64,000 bases of DNA, from positions 1-64,000 of the IMG/VR virus record IMGVR_UViG_3300009514_000017; one strand, 5' to 3'. This DNA is from a virus. The first letter of the stretch is position 1. Every line of letters starts with the position of its first letter. A program made the translations under genes and the position numbers. Below, one piece after another: positions 7,711-17,742 of the stretch. Under the pieces are notes generated by a model that was not told the DNA's origin, searched no databases, and was given only the letters and a program-made list of their open reading frames with translations.

Positions 7711-7808
7711 GTCCTCGTCACTGACACTTGAGTGGCACTATTCTCACTAAGACTGAACCGTGCCAGATCACTGGCTTATAGACGTACAAGAACAGGTGGG
7801 CCCACACG

Positions 7809-10800
7809 ATGTCTGATACCCTTCTCGGTGGAAACTGGACGATTTACCCCTCCACGGATAACAACAGGAAGCAAGTCACCTGGACGGGTTCGTCCGACGG
7901 GACTAACACCTGTAATGCTCTCTACTCTGCGTTGAGAGCTTGGGAAGATGATCCAGCCAACATGTCAGAACTCGCGGTCATGCGGGCTGACACGCCGAAC
8001 ATCTACCGTTTCCAGAACCAGTGGTTCATCGATGATACGTCTGTCGAGCATCTGACTGGTGGTTCTGTCTTCAGCGATGGTTGGGTGGATGGAACCGACG
8101 AGCATGTTCTGATCATCGGTTACGCCCCGACCACTGAGTTCAGCACGGCAGACATTGGCAGAACGATCCGTAGTGGTGGTGCTGGAAACGACACAGGAAC
8201 CATTCTCGACTTCAACACTATCCGGAATCTTCTGTGGATTCGTCCAGACGACCCTACAGTTAGCACTGGTGACGAGTTCGATGATGGTGCTGCTACCTAC
8301 ACCATCGGTGCTGCTCTCAATGGTGATCCAGTTACCTCGGTCATGGCTGAGGAAGATGGAACCGGATTTACCGAGTACACCACGGAAGCGAATGAGGGGA
8401 CAACTGAGAATGACGTTGTCTGTTTCCCCAGCACCTCGTCCATAAACGATGCCTTTGCCATAGGTTTCGAACAACCTTTCAGCAGGCTAGTGATTGACCG
8501 AGTTGGTGGTCAGGTTGGTACTGATGGCGGCTCTCTTGCAACACAGTGGCAGTACAGTACTGGTTCAGATGCCTGGTCTCCACTGGCCGGCGTTGTTGAT
8601 GACACGGCTTCTGGAGGTCTTTTCGGCGCCGCAGCTCTAGCAGACGGCGACGAGGTCACCTGGGATATTCCAACGGATTGGCAGACTGCTTCGATTAACG
8701 GCAGCCCTCAGCTATATTGGGTCCGAGTCGAGATCACCGCTGGTCTCTACACCGCAGCTACTCAACCACTGCTTGCTCAGATCTGGATCTCAGGTGTTGG
8801 CGCTGGAGCCTTCGATTCTCACAACCGTCATGGGGTAGGAGCGAAGGCTGGAGAGAGCGCTTGGGCGGGCATCACCACGAAGGGCACCGTCGAGCCCAAC
8901 ACGCACATTTACATCTCCCAGGAAGACCCAGACCTCATAGCTGGAGACTCCAAAGAGGTATCGGTTGTAGCCACCAAGGGTACTTCTGACTGGTGGTCAG
9001 ACGGTCAGCTCGATCTTCTGCTAAAGGTTAAGGAGGCCGACAACGTTTTCGGTCCACTTCCCAACTCGAGCCCAACGACCGCTGTGGCAACCGTGTTCGC
9101 GCGGCAGTATACCAAGACCTACTCCCACACGATTGAAACTGGTCTAGCCACCGCTGGTGGTAACACCGTGGCCCCGCTTTCAACTGGTGACGACGGCGAC
9201 AACCCCGCAGGAGCCAGGAATCTCATCTGGGATAATGGCGACGCCACTCTGACGTTGGTAGATGAGGAACTGCTCTACAACGTTGGGTCAGCAGGTGCTG
9301 GAAATCTGGTGGCAGGTGTTCAGGATAACGGTGGTGTCTTCACTGACGACACCACGGACCTGAACAGCGTTGCAACTGGTGACGTGCCGATCTACGACGC
9401 TGGCGGAGCGGGCGCGAACGACGCCTTCTACTTCGGCATGGACAACGAGTTTACCTTCCTGTTGGTAGATGTCGGCACAGGTCACAACGGAACGACTTCT
9501 ACACAGGTTTGGCAGTATTGGGATGGCAGCACTTGGTCGGCTCTGACGGTTACGGACAATACGGATGCGGGTAATGGAGCTCTCGAGACGGCCGGGCGTG
9601 GTTTGGTTTCGTGGCTGCTTCCATCAGATTGGGAACGCACTAACGTTGAAAATCAGCCTGCGACGGCGCCGACCAACCTGTACTACGTTCGTCTAATCAT
9701 CACGGTTGTTGGAGACATGACAACCGAACCAATCGTTGACACCGCTTGGGCCGCTGGAAATTCACAGCTCAAGGCTCGAGTTGCCGACACAGGTATTGGC
9801 ACTCCAGGTGGTGCAACCGGAGATGCCAACTACTACCTGCTCGGTGATCCCATCACCGACTTCGCCAACAACGATGTGGTAATCGCAGGAACGAGTCGCA
9901 AGAACTTCGACATCAACGGTGCCCCGTCTAACGTTGGACCAGCAGCAGATGCCTCGAACCTGACTGTGACCTTTGGTCAGTTCACTAGAGACATCAACGA
10001 GAACGGAACCGCAGATCCGTACTCAATTGATATAGGGAACGCTACCACTCTCGCAGTGCAGAACATGTACGAGTGGGGCAAGTATCTGACCCGTCGTGGC
10101 AATACGACTGCTCTCGTGACTGGTGGGCAGGAAGGTCAGTTCTACGTCGGGTCAGAGCTACAGATTGAGTATGACACTCAAACAGGTGGGGCGTTCTCAG
10201 AAGGTGACCTCATTTATGATCAGACGACTGAAGCAACAGGAATTGTTGTTGCTGACCACGATGATGGTGGCGATGGTGATCTGATCATCCGTACACTGCG
10301 AGGAACGTTTACCGCAGGCAACGTGTTGTCAGATTCACCAGATCCTACGCAGACGGTTGGTTCCTCTGGTCCGGGCTACGTCTACACGGTAGAGGACACC
10401 ACCTTCACGATTACCGATGAATCGGTTGATGCAGGAAGCGCTGGTGGTGGTGACGTTCCAGTCTTCCCGGCAACAGAGCAGGCCAACGATTATATTGCTG
10501 TTGGTGCGGTAAAGCCTTTCGCTAGGGTGATTTTCGATATTTCCACTCAGGGTGTCGATGGAGGTACTCTCGATGCACTATGGGAATATTGGAACGGATC
10601 GTCTTGGACGACTCTGGAAGGTGCCACTGGATTCTCGGATGGTACGTCCGACTTCACTGCAACGACCGGCAACAAGAATCTCGATTTCTATCCACCTGTT
10701 GACTGGAGACCTCGTGGTCTTTCAGACAGCACGGTAAATACACCAACCCTGTACTTCATCAGGTGCAGGTTGGTTACGGCGGATTACTCCACTAACCCAG

Positions 10801-11738
10801 TGGTGCAGCAGGTTCAGATCGAAGATCTCGTCACCGCAAACATTGTATCGGTCCGAGCCATCCCAGCAACTGTGGCTGCCCCGTTCGGAACCTACCCAGG
10901 TGCGTCCAAGTGGTTCATGGCTCCTGGAATGGCACCAACTCCTACAGAGTTGGTTACTACTGAGCAGCAGTCATTCTCGACGACTGACGACAACGGTAAC
11001 CTTAGAAACCCACCGAACAAGCAGAATATGACGGTGACCAATCTCATCGCTGGAGATACGGTCGCGGTCTATCGTAGAACTGGAACGGATATTAATAAGA
11101 CCCAGCTCACTCTGGCCGCTGGCAATAACCAGAGTAACACCACTCTAGTGATGTCTGGGACAATTCCTGCTGACAATCCAGCTGATGCTAATAGCAAGGT
11201 ATGGGTTATCAGCGCCAGTGGAGTCGAACACCGCTATCGCTATGCCAGCTTTGCTTCTGCAACCTTTACGCTAGCAACCGGAGTGACGGGTGGAACGTCG
11301 GATGGTGGAAGCTCAACTGCCGACGTGCTGCATGACACAACCGGTTCTCCGTTTACCAACGCAGAGGTTGGAGACTACGTTCGCAATATTACTGAGGGCA
11401 AGATCGGTAGGATCTCAGTGGTTACAGATGCTAACACCGTCACGGTCGTTCCAGTCTCTGGTGGAGCGGTTACTAACTGGTCGGGAGACTCTTACGATTA
11501 CAACGTGTTGATGGAGGATTATGATTCAGGTGCCAACGCATTTGTTCCATTGATTGAGCGTGTTGCTGATGCCATACAGGAACAGAGCACTTTGACTTAC
11601 GGTTCCGACTTCAACATCCGAATCGACGTGAGGCGTAACTCGGCAACGGCAATCCTCCCATTCACCCAGGACTCATCGTTCATTTCCACCGGGAGGTCCA
11701 TCGCGGCCATTCGTAACCCAGACACCATCACGACTTAG
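7809..11738 (+). CDS. Giant tail structural protein with three adhesin-like repeats (1309 aa)
   Basis: Very long, acidic, Gly/Thr/Asp-rich beta protein. Three diverged copies of a module of about 110 residues begin near residues 213, 537 and 893. Each runs from ND....G...PF.R/F...D, through a W-x-YW/S-x-GS-x-W core and a P-x-DW element, to LY-x-VR/IR, a pattern typical of carbohydrate-contacting tail modules. A C-terminal part contains the small EVGDYVRNITEGKIGRISVV module seen in other tail proteins. ATG 7809 follows AGGTGGG. It probably forms a fibre or part of a baseplate appendage. Confidence 0.75.
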   Translation: MSDTLLGGNWTIYPSTDNNRKQVTWTGSSDGTNTCNALYSALRAWEDDPANMSELAVMRADTPNIYRFQNQWFIDDTSVEHLTGGSVFSDGWVDGTDEHVLIIGYAPTTEFSTADIGRTIRSGGAGNDTGTILDFNTIRNLLWIRPDDPTVSTGDEFDDGAATYTIGAALNGDPVTSVMAEEDGTGFTEYTTEANEGTTENDVVCFPSTSSINDAFAIGFEQPFSRLVIDRVGGQVGTDGGSLATQWQYSTGSDAWSPLAGVVDDTASGGLFGAAALADGDEVTWDIPTDWQTASINGSPQLYWVRVEITAGLYTAATQPLLAQIWISGVGAGAFDSHNRHGVGAKAGESAWAGITTKGTVEPNTHIYISQEDPDLIAGDSKEVSVVATKGTSDWWSDGQLDLLLKVKEADNVFGPLPNSSPTTAVATVFARQYTKTYSHTIETGLATAGGNTVAPLSTGDDGDNPAGARNLIWDNGDATLTLVDEELLYNVGSAGAGNLVAGVQDNGGVFTDDTTDLNSVATGDVPIYDAGGAGANDAFYFGMDNEFTFLLVDVGTGHNGTTSTQVWQYWDGSTWSALTVTDNTDAGNGALETAGRGLVSWLLPSDWERTNVENQPATAPTNLYYVRLIITVVGDMTTEPIVDTAWAAGNSQLKARVADTGIGTPGGATGDANYYLLGDPITDFANNDVVIAGTSRKNFDINGAPSNVGPAADASNLTVTFGQFTRDINENGTADPYSIDIGNATTLAVQNMYEWGKYLTRRGNTTALVTGGQEGQFYVGSELQIEYDTQTGGAFSEGDLIYDQTTEATGIVVADHDDGGDGDLIIRTLRGTFTAGNVLSDSPDPTQTVGSSGPGYVYTVEDTTFTITDESVDAGSAGGGDVPVFPATEQANDYIAVGAVKPFARVIFDISTQGVDGGTLDALWEYWNGSSWTTLEGATGFSDGTSDFTATTGNKNLDFYPPVDWRPRGLSDSTVNTPTLYFIRCRLVTADYSTNPVVQQVQIEDLVTANIVSVRAIPATVAAPFGTYPGASKWFMAPGMAPTPTELVTTEQQSFSTTDDNGNLRNPPNKQNMTVTNLIAGDTVAVYRRTGTDINKTQLTLAAGNNQSNTTLVMSGTIPADNPADANSKVWVISASGVEHRYRYASFASATFTLATGVTGGTSDGGSSTADVLHDTTGSPFTNAEVGDYVRNITEGKIGRISVVTDANTVTVVPVSGGAVTNWSGDSYDYNVLMEDYDSGANAFVPLIERVADAIQEQSTLTYGSDFNIRIDVRRNSATAILPFTQDSSFISTGRSIAAIRNPDTITT

Positions 11739-11765
11739 CTCTGGTGTGATTTCGCAGAACTCGCT

Positions 11766-11797
11766 ACGATCCCGTCGGGCCTTCCCGACGGGATCGT
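11766..11797 (+). terminator. Perfect 14-bp hairpin between fibre genes
   Basis: ACGATCCCGTCGGG (11766-11779) pairs perfectly with 11784-11797 around a CCTT loop. It lies 28 bases after the stop of the 1309-residue gene. No clear T-run follows, so it may be a transcript end, a partial terminator or an RNA stability/processing stem rather than a classical intrinsic terminator. Confidence 0.5.
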
Positions 11798-11868
11798 GGC
11801 ATGTTTGGTGCTAGACTCCTGGTTGTGTTTTCACGATGAGCTGATGAGAAAAGTGGAGGAGGTGTCGA

Positions 11869-14196
11869 GTGTCAATCAGAACCGACATTTCAATCGATTG
11901 GAACGCATCTCCACGCATCATCACGGTGGCCGCCCCATCCACCGAATTCAACGCTCAAGACATCGTCGACACACTTCGGTTCGAGGAATCCAGAGTTTGG
12001 AACGCCCAATATCGGAAGCTTCTAACAGCGGCAGGTAAAGAAGAGCTAGGTGGTGGCACGGAAGTTGGTGTTACTATAACTCTCCAGAATTCAGTAGTTG
12101 CTTTTGAGGCTCGTAAGACTTCCACATCTGAAGGCACAGCTACAGCTCAAGACACTACTGGTGTCACACTCACAGATTCCGCAGCTGACTTTGTCGCTGA
12201 CTCGGTAGTTGCTGGGGCCTGGTTAGTTAACCTAACTGATTCTTCAGTTTGTACAGTGTTGGAGGTGGTTGACCTAAACACTTTAAGAACAGATGGGCTC
12301 GGAGACGGTATAGATAATCAGTTTGATATTGGTGATTCTTATTCAATCATCAACGTCATTGGTTGTGATCTGTCGGGTGGAAACGTGTTGGCAGTTGATT
12401 CTGGTGGTGCGTTCATTTCTCCTGTGCTTCCTACAGCAGGAACTCAGGTGAGGTTGACAGCGTCGAGTGCCGCCACAACCCAGAACCAAGCACAGTTAGA
12501 GCACTCTTCGTTTAACGGGGTGGTGACGTTTGACCAAGCAAACGGCACCCCCGGGTCAATCGGTTTGGCGGGCAGCCCCACACAGCCGGTGAATAATGTC
12601 CCGGACATGCGGATTATCGCAACGGCTCGTGGGTTTTCCAAGATTCAGATCATCGGAGATGCGACGTTCGACACGGGTGATGACATCAGTGGGTTCATCA
12701 TCTACGGAGAGAACCCTAGCAAGACACTACTCACGTTCAACGCAGGGGCGTTGACATCAGGGATTGATGTCAACGATGCAACGGTCACAGGTACGTTCGA
12801 CACGTCTGCCAGCTTCACCGACTGCCACTTGGAGACCATTTCGTTCGTGAAAAGTATCATCAACCGTTGTGTTCTGAATGGGCCTATCACTCTCGCCGGA
12901 ACTGGAACGACCATCATAACGAACTCCAGCGATGGGTTGGTCAATACGGCGCCGCCACCGTCTGTGGACTTCGACGGCTCCGGACGGTCTCTCGCGATTC
13001 GCAATTATCATGGAGATATACAGCTCAAGAACAAATCTGGGTCTGAGCGCATCGAGGTCAACATTAACTCGGGTGGGTTGATTGTGTTGGATGACACGAT
13101 AACCGCTGGTGTCATCCGGCTATCCGGGCTGTTGCACGTTCAGGACTTGACCGGACCCGGAGTCACGGTAGACGTGTCGGATGTCATCTACCCGGAGCAG
13201 CAGCAGCTTTCAGCGTTCGTTGACGCAGTGCATCTCGACGTGGTTGGTGGCACTGCGGGCATCAAGTATCCGCAGGGGACATCGCAGTATCCTGTAGACA
13301 ACCTGGCAGATGCTTTGACGATCTTGAACGAGAGGAATCTGGATGAGCTTCACGTTATCGGGGATCTAACTATTGGTGCGACGGACAACATCGACGGTCT
13401 ACGGATAGTGGGGCAGCACCGCAACAGAACAACGCTAACGTTAGTAGCGGGATGTTCCACGATGGACTCATACATCTCACACTGCACGCTCACCGGAGTA
13501 GTGAATGGGAGCATCGTCGTTCAGTCCTCGGTGGTGTACGGGTTGTTGAACGTCGGTAGCGAAGCGAAGTCGTCCTTCTTCTTAGACACGTCGCCGATCT
13601 CTGACGGCGGGTCAGCTATTACGTTTCGTAACGATCTAGCCAATCCGATGCCGGTGTATGTACTTCAGTGCTTCTCTGGCGAGATCGGGCACATGCCAGC
13701 CGTGATCGACATGAACGACTCACTACAGACCTTCACGGTTCAGAGTTGGTCTGGCGGGATTGGGTTCAAAAATTGGTCTCAGGGACAGGTGTGTAGTGTT
13801 GATGCAGACTCTGGACACGCCATTCCAGATTCGTCCTGCACGAGCGGAACTCTCATCCTGCATGGCACGATTGTAGTCACCAACAACTCTACGGGAGCCT
13901 TCGTCGTGGACCAGTCAGAGGCAGTGGGCGCAGGGGGCGCAGAGGGTATTGCGGCAAGTGTGTGGGGGACCTCGTTCGCCGGCGGGTTGTCTGCGCAGCA
14001 GTCAGTAGAGCAGGCGGCATTGGAAGCCAAGATTGGACGTCAGATCTTGCGTAACAACATCACTTGGGATCCTGGAACTGCCGTCATGACCATATATGAC
14101 GACGATGACACGACCATCTTGTTCAAGAGTCTATTTACGGATGCTACGGCTACCCCGTCCGTGGCTAACCCACTCAATAGAGAAAAGGTTCCGTGA
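11869..14196 (+). CDS. Tail fibre-like protein with duplicated halves (775 aa)
   Basis: GTG 11869 lies behind a strong GGAGGAGG site. Residues 1-80 form a helical head (STEFNAQDIVDTLRFEE). Residues about 225-440 and 460-700 are two diverged copies of a beta-solenoid-like unit. Each opens with a GT-x-G-x-x-YP/GS...PV-x-N-x-x-D segment and a II-GD-x-T/A strand, then stacks short strands (VTGTFDTSASFTDCHLETIS; LTGVVNGSIVVQSSVV). The C-terminal 90 residues look like a trimer-forming end (AAGIAASVWG..., VEQAALEAKIGRQIL, then a beta tail). Its stop overlaps the next GTG. Likely trimeric fibre or head-fibre type protein. Confidence 0.75.
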   Translation: MSIRTDISIDWNASPRIITVAAPSTEFNAQDIVDTLRFEESRVWNAQYRKLLTAAGKEELGGGTEVGVTITLQNSVVAFEARKTSTSEGTATAQDTTGVTLTDSAADFVADSVVAGAWLVNLTDSSVCTVLEVVDLNTLRTDGLGDGIDNQFDIGDSYSIINVIGCDLSGGNVLAVDSGGAFISPVLPTAGTQVRLTASSAATTQNQAQLEHSSFNGVVTFDQANGTPGSIGLAGSPTQPVNNVPDMRIIATARGFSKIQIIGDATFDTGDDISGFIIYGENPSKTLLTFNAGALTSGIDVNDATVTGTFDTSASFTDCHLETISFVKSIINRCVLNGPITLAGTGTTIITNSSDGLVNTAPPPSVDFDGSGRSLAIRNYHGDIQLKNKSGSERIEVNINSGGLIVLDDTITAGVIRLSGLLHVQDLTGPGVTVDVSDVIYPEQQQLSAFVDAVHLDVVGGTAGIKYPQGTSQYPVDNLADALTILNERNLDELHVIGDLTIGATDNIDGLRIVGQHRNRTTLTLVAGCSTMDSYISHCTLTGVVNGSIVVQSSVVYGLLNVGSEAKSSFFLDTSPISDGGSAITFRNDLANPMPVYVLQCFSGEIGHMPAVIDMNDSLQTFTVQSWSGGIGFKNWSQGQVCSVDADSGHAIPDSSCTSGTLILHGTIVVTNNSTGAFVVDQSEAVGAGGAEGIAASVWGTSFAGGLSAQQSVEQAALEAKIGRQILRNNITWDPGTAVMTIYDDDDTTILFKSLFTDATATPSVANPLNREKVP

Positions 14197-15140
14197 GCTT
14201 TATCTCATACGGGCTGAGAGGACTTCCGAACCCCATGGACGTCACAATCCTGGTTCAAGACGACACCGTTACACCCGCAGCCATAGAAGGTGTCGTCGTC
14301 AACGTTTACGATGGAATCACGAAAGCCTATGTGGCTCAGGCGACAACTGATGCCACTGGACTGGCATCCTTCGTCCTGACTGGAGAGCCTGACCCCGGCA
14401 AGACCTACGAGGTCAGGCTATTCAAGGTTGGGGCGCTGTTCGCCAACCCGTTTACGATTGCCGTGTTCGACAGTGGCACCAACGATTTCGAGGTAGCTGG
14501 AACTCTACTGGACCTCGAGGTGGCGACAGATCCTAACCTTTGTCGTTGCACCGGAAGGTTCATGGGCTTCGATCTACAGCCACGGGCCAACAAGTTGGTC
14601 AGGTTCTCGGCAGAGGTAGAAAACAAGACGGTTCAGATCGTCAATGGGGACATCGTGGCGGCATCCGACCACGAGGTTCGAACTGACGACAACGGCTATG
14701 TGAAGGTCGATCTGGTCAGAGGTGCTGTCTACTGGCTCATCTTCGCAGGGGACGAGGACAACTCGTGGAAGGTGACCATTCCAAATAGAGCCTCTGTGAA
14801 TCTCATTGAGCTCATCCACCCAGCACCTGGAAGTCTGGACTGGGATGACACTGATGCTCCTGGTGATGCCGTCTCTTTGGCTGTTGGGGAATCCAAGGAC
14901 GTGAGTATGACCCTGACCCTGACCAGCTATGAGACAGACGAGTATGTGGGGAACTGGTTGGACTTCGACAACGACGATACTGATGTTGTCTCCGCAAGCG
15001 TGCAGAAGAACGTTCTAACTCTCTCGGGTCTGACTGCTGGAACAGCCAACATAACGGTCACAGCCAGGACAGATTTGAAACCTGGAAGAGCTGGAGGATT
15101 CTCGGTCAGCTCAACACCTCTAGTCGTAACGGTGACCTGA
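14193..15140 (+). CDS. Modular beta-sandwich tail protein with BIG2-like Ig domain (315 aa)
   Basis: Three beta domains are visible. Residues 16-108 are transthyretin/carboxypeptidase-regulatory-like (GVVVNVYD ... TTDATGLASFVL). Residues 115-208 are paralogous to the second domain of the 3835-4767 product (VRTDDNGYVKVDLVRGAVY ... VTIPNRASVNLIEL). Residues about 225-314 match a bacterial Ig-like BIG2 pattern (VSLAVGESKDVSMTLT ... VLTLSGLTAGTANITVTA). GTG 14193 overlaps the preceding stop. It probably decorates the tail or joins fibres to it. Confidence 0.75.
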   Translation: MSFISYGLRGLPNPMDVTILVQDDTVTPAAIEGVVVNVYDGITKAYVAQATTDATGLASFVLTGEPDPGKTYEVRLFKVGALFANPFTIAVFDSGTNDFEVAGTLLDLEVATDPNLCRCTGRFMGFDLQPRANKLVRFSAEVENKTVQIVNGDIVAASDHEVRTDDNGYVKVDLVRGAVYWLIFAGDEDNSWKVTIPNRASVNLIELIHPAPGSLDWDDTDAPGDAVSLAVGESKDVSMTLTLTSYETDEYVGNWLDFDNDDTDVVSASVQKNVLTLSGLTAGTANITVTARTDLKPGRAGGFSVSSTPLVVTVT

Positions 15141-15547
15141 TGTTAAGCCTTCAGCAGACGACAGCTCAGAGAGATGTAGGAGTTTCCAGGTCCTATCAGG
15201 GGGTAAGAGCTCTCTGGCTGAAGGTCATAATCAGGGCAGTATTCGACTGGGTTTCCTATCGTGACAGCACGAAGCACGAACGGAGGATGGATGCTGAAAG
15301 TGCTCACTGGTGGTTGTTCAGAACTAACGACTTCTTCAACAGTTTTGAGAATGTGTGTGTCCAATTAGACCTAGATCCTAACAGGGTCAGAACGTGGGCG
15401 AATGGAGTGACCAAAGACCAAGTGGCAAAGATCGAGCATCTGGATCGTTCATCATCTGCTAGAGGTCGAAGTGATCTAGAGGTCAAATCAGCTGAACTGT
15501 TTCTCGTTTCGACTGAGCCTGATGATGACCTCTTCTTGGAATTTTGA
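15140..15547 (+). CDS. Small protein with phage helix-turn-helix-like pattern (135 aa)
   Basis: The middle part (ALWLKVIIRAVFDWVSYRD, then ESAHWWLFRTNDFFNSFENV, then CVQLDLDPNRVRTWA) follows a pattern often seen in small phage proteins, in which a helix with a conserved W precedes SF..VC..L.LDP..VR. That pattern resembles a helix-turn-helix. I know no proven function. ATG 15140 overlaps the preceding TGA. It lies between an Ig-like tail protein and a large baseplate-region protein, so either a regulator or a small assembly factor is possible. Confidence 0.65.
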   Translation: MLSLQQTTAQRDVGVSRSYQGVRALWLKVIIRAVFDWVSYRDSTKHERRMDAESAHWWLFRTNDFFNSFENVCVQLDLDPNRVRTWANGVTKDQVAKIEHLDRSSSARGRSDLEVKSAELFLVSTEPDDDLFLEF

Positions 15548-17742
15548 TGTCACTACTGACTATAGCGAACCAATCCAAGGCCCTGCTCCGGCGGAGCCTT
15601 GTTGATGAGAAACTTTCAGGAGGGACAGACCCGAAGGTAGAGATTCGTGCTCTTCTCGATTCCATAATCTTAGGTCTACTGTCTCGACCCAAGGCAGTTA
15701 AGTTCGTAGCCCAACTGGCAAAGCGCAGACTCATTCAGGCACTACAGGATGAGATAGACACAATAGATAGTCTGACTGTAGACCTGGACGATCTGAACAA
15801 CACCTCTTTCAAGGTTCGTGATTCTTCGAGATTGAATAGTGCCAAGTCGGCTCTTCGCAGCATCAACGCTGGGGACGAGCTTAATGTTTCAGGTACGGCC
15901 TTCACCAGATTCAGTAATTCCGTAGACAAGTTTCTCAACGAGCAGCTATCGAAGAGCGTCAGACGTGTTGGCAGCACGTCCATGCTCCGCCCATCGGACG
16001 AGGCCAAGGCTGCCATTCCAACGGACTATGCCGAGCTGTTGTCCAGGCATGAAGATACGATAGACAGGTTTTATTCACTGTCATTGATAGACGACGAGTT
16101 CACCAAGTCACCTACGGCAGCTGTGTTGGGAAAGACGGTTTTGTCTAGGGTGATGACTGAGATCGATCTCATTCTCGACCAATTAGAGGGGGACGATTCA
16201 GCAAGCGAGGCCCGTAATCAGGTGGTCAGGTTGTTGGCCTCAAGGTCTGCGCTTGAGGTGGTTGGCACTGCTCCTTCTTTGTCTGGTCCAATACTATCCA
16301 CCGTTCTCGAGCTACCGGTTGGGTATGAGCTTACTGGGACCAGTGCCGCTGCCGCTGCGTTTGTCGAAGGGACAGATGGGACTGAAGCCAACGATGGGAT
16401 CATTCGTTTCTCGCTTGGAGCTTCTTCACCGCAGGTAACAGTAGATGTAGATGGAACGACGGTTGGACCTTTAGATTTTCCTCAGTCGACTGATTTCGAC
16501 GTGGACGATAAAGCGATAGTTGTGGGTGCTGTTCCAACTGGAGGATTCCCGGTCACTCTAGGTGCGACGACACAAGATCTATACATAACTCTGGTGACTA
16601 GCGGGACCGCAGTCAGTTACAGGGCAGCAATAGGAACAGGTTCTCAAACCCTGTCAGCAGTTGTGTCAGCCATAAACACGGCGCTGACTGGGGTTGGAAC
16701 AGCCGCTGAATTCTGTGCCTCAGGAACGGATAGGATCATCATTCGAGCGACGTCTGCTGATGTCATCAGGATTGATTCTGCCGTTGAGATTGCAACAGTG
16801 GCTTACACAGATTCTGGTCACGCTCTTCTTGGGTTTCAGGATGGCAAGTACGGGTGGAGTATTGCCAACCCGGATGGAGGAGGAACAGAGATAGACATCG
16901 TAGTTGATGCCTTCAACGAGCTGTTTGGATCTGTCGCAACGGCTGTAAGAGTCGGGGATGCAGTCAGGGTTGATTCGGTATCAACATCTGTCGGCGTGAC
17001 GATGACCATAACTTCTCCATCTTCTCTCGGAATAGATGGGGCCGTAAATGGTATGTCCGACGAGTTCCGACTTCTAGGTCTAGTGCGAGGAGTAATAACA
17101 GACCCAGTCGATCCGCAGGACTTGCTGGATGTCGGGGATGTTGTTACCACCCCAACTGGATCTTCCACTGTAGCTTCGTTGACCAATACGGCAGTGTTTC
17201 TTGCGGCGGAAGTCGACACGTTTAGTGGTAGCTTAACAGTGAACAGCGCACTGGATTCTCCGTTTGCTGCTCTGTCGACTGCTCTAGATGAGAATTTGGT
17301 TGTCTGGTCCAACACCCTATTCGTGGATGACATGAAGAGGCTAGATGCAGCCGTGGCCAAGGTCTACGGGTCGATAGACAGAGCATCCACTAACGAGTTC
17401 AGGAGATTGCTGGTTCTGCTTAGAGCTTTCATGGCAGATCTGAAGACAGCTATATCCGATTCTTCGACTGACATTCCAGCAGGTTGCGCGACTAGAGAGC
17501 GAGCGTTGGTGAATGGGATCATAGAGTCCTTCGAAGAGCGTAATATGGACCGGGCTCTAGGTTTGTTCCTGACCGGGAAGTTGATGGACTTGTTCACAAT
17601 AGACTTGGATGAGGTCTCCTACGCTGGAAGACTGGCCAAGGGTGTAGAGGAACTAGCCAGGATGGATGTTGAGTTCGAGAAGCAGTTCGAGGAAGGCGAG
17701 AAGAGTAGGCTACGAGGGTATCTAGATAGGACGGGACTATAA
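15547..17742 (+). CDS. Baseplate/tail structural protein, helical ends with beta insert (about 731 aa)
   Basis: The N-terminal 240 residues and the C-terminal 160 residues are helical and charged (LLRRSLVDEKL, RALLDSIILGLLSRPKAVKF; ELARMDVEFEKQFEEGEKSRL). A beta-rich central insert (about residues 260-560) lies between them. The insert contains the hook-like module (LYITLVTSGTAVSYRAAIGT ... SAINTALTG ... DRIIIRATSAD). No enzyme motif. It sits directly upstream of gp25- and gpJ-like genes, which suggests a baseplate or tail-tube-end component. ATG 15547 shares its A with the upstream stop. Confidence 0.7.
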   Translation: MSLLTIANQSKALLRRSLVDEKLSGGTDPKVEIRALLDSIILGLLSRPKAVKFVAQLAKRRLIQALQDEIDTIDSLTVDLDDLNNTSFKVRDSSRLNSAKSALRSINAGDELNVSGTAFTRFSNSVDKFLNEQLSKSVRRVGSTSMLRPSDEAKAAIPTDYAELLSRHEDTIDRFYSLSLIDDEFTKSPTAAVLGKTVLSRVMTEIDLILDQLEGDDSASEARNQVVRLLASRSALEVVGTAPSLSGPILSTVLELPVGYELTGTSAAAAAFVEGTDGTEANDGIIRFSLGASSPQVTVDVDGTTVGPLDFPQSTDFDVDDKAIVVGAVPTGGFPVTLGATTQDLYITLVTSGTAVSYRAAIGTGSQTLSAVVSAINTALTGVGTAAEFCASGTDRIIIRATSADVIRIDSAVEIATVAYTDSGHALLGFQDGKYGWSIANPDGGGTEIDIVVDAFNELFGSVATAVRVGDAVRVDSVSTSVGVTMTITSPSSLGIDGAVNGMSDEFRLLGLVRGVITDPVDPQDLLDVGDVVTTPTGSSTVASLTNTAVFLAAEVDTFSGSLTVNSALDSPFAALSTALDENLVVWSNTLFVDDMKRLDAAVAKVYGSIDRASTNEFRRLLVLLRAFMADLKTAISDSSTDIPAGCATRERALVNGIIESFEERNMDRALGLFLTGKLMDLFTIDLDEVSYAGRLAKGVEELARMDVEFEKQFEEGEKSRLRGYLDRTGL

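Noticed and set aside
7796-7805. GTGGGCCCAC palindrome as an operator
   Set aside because: It is only 10 bp, has no second copy and coincides with the ribosome site of the next gene.
7732-7935. Plus-strand 67-residue frame
   Set aside because: It runs into the 1309-residue gene in another frame and is Arg/Thr/Pro-rich, typical of a shadow frame.
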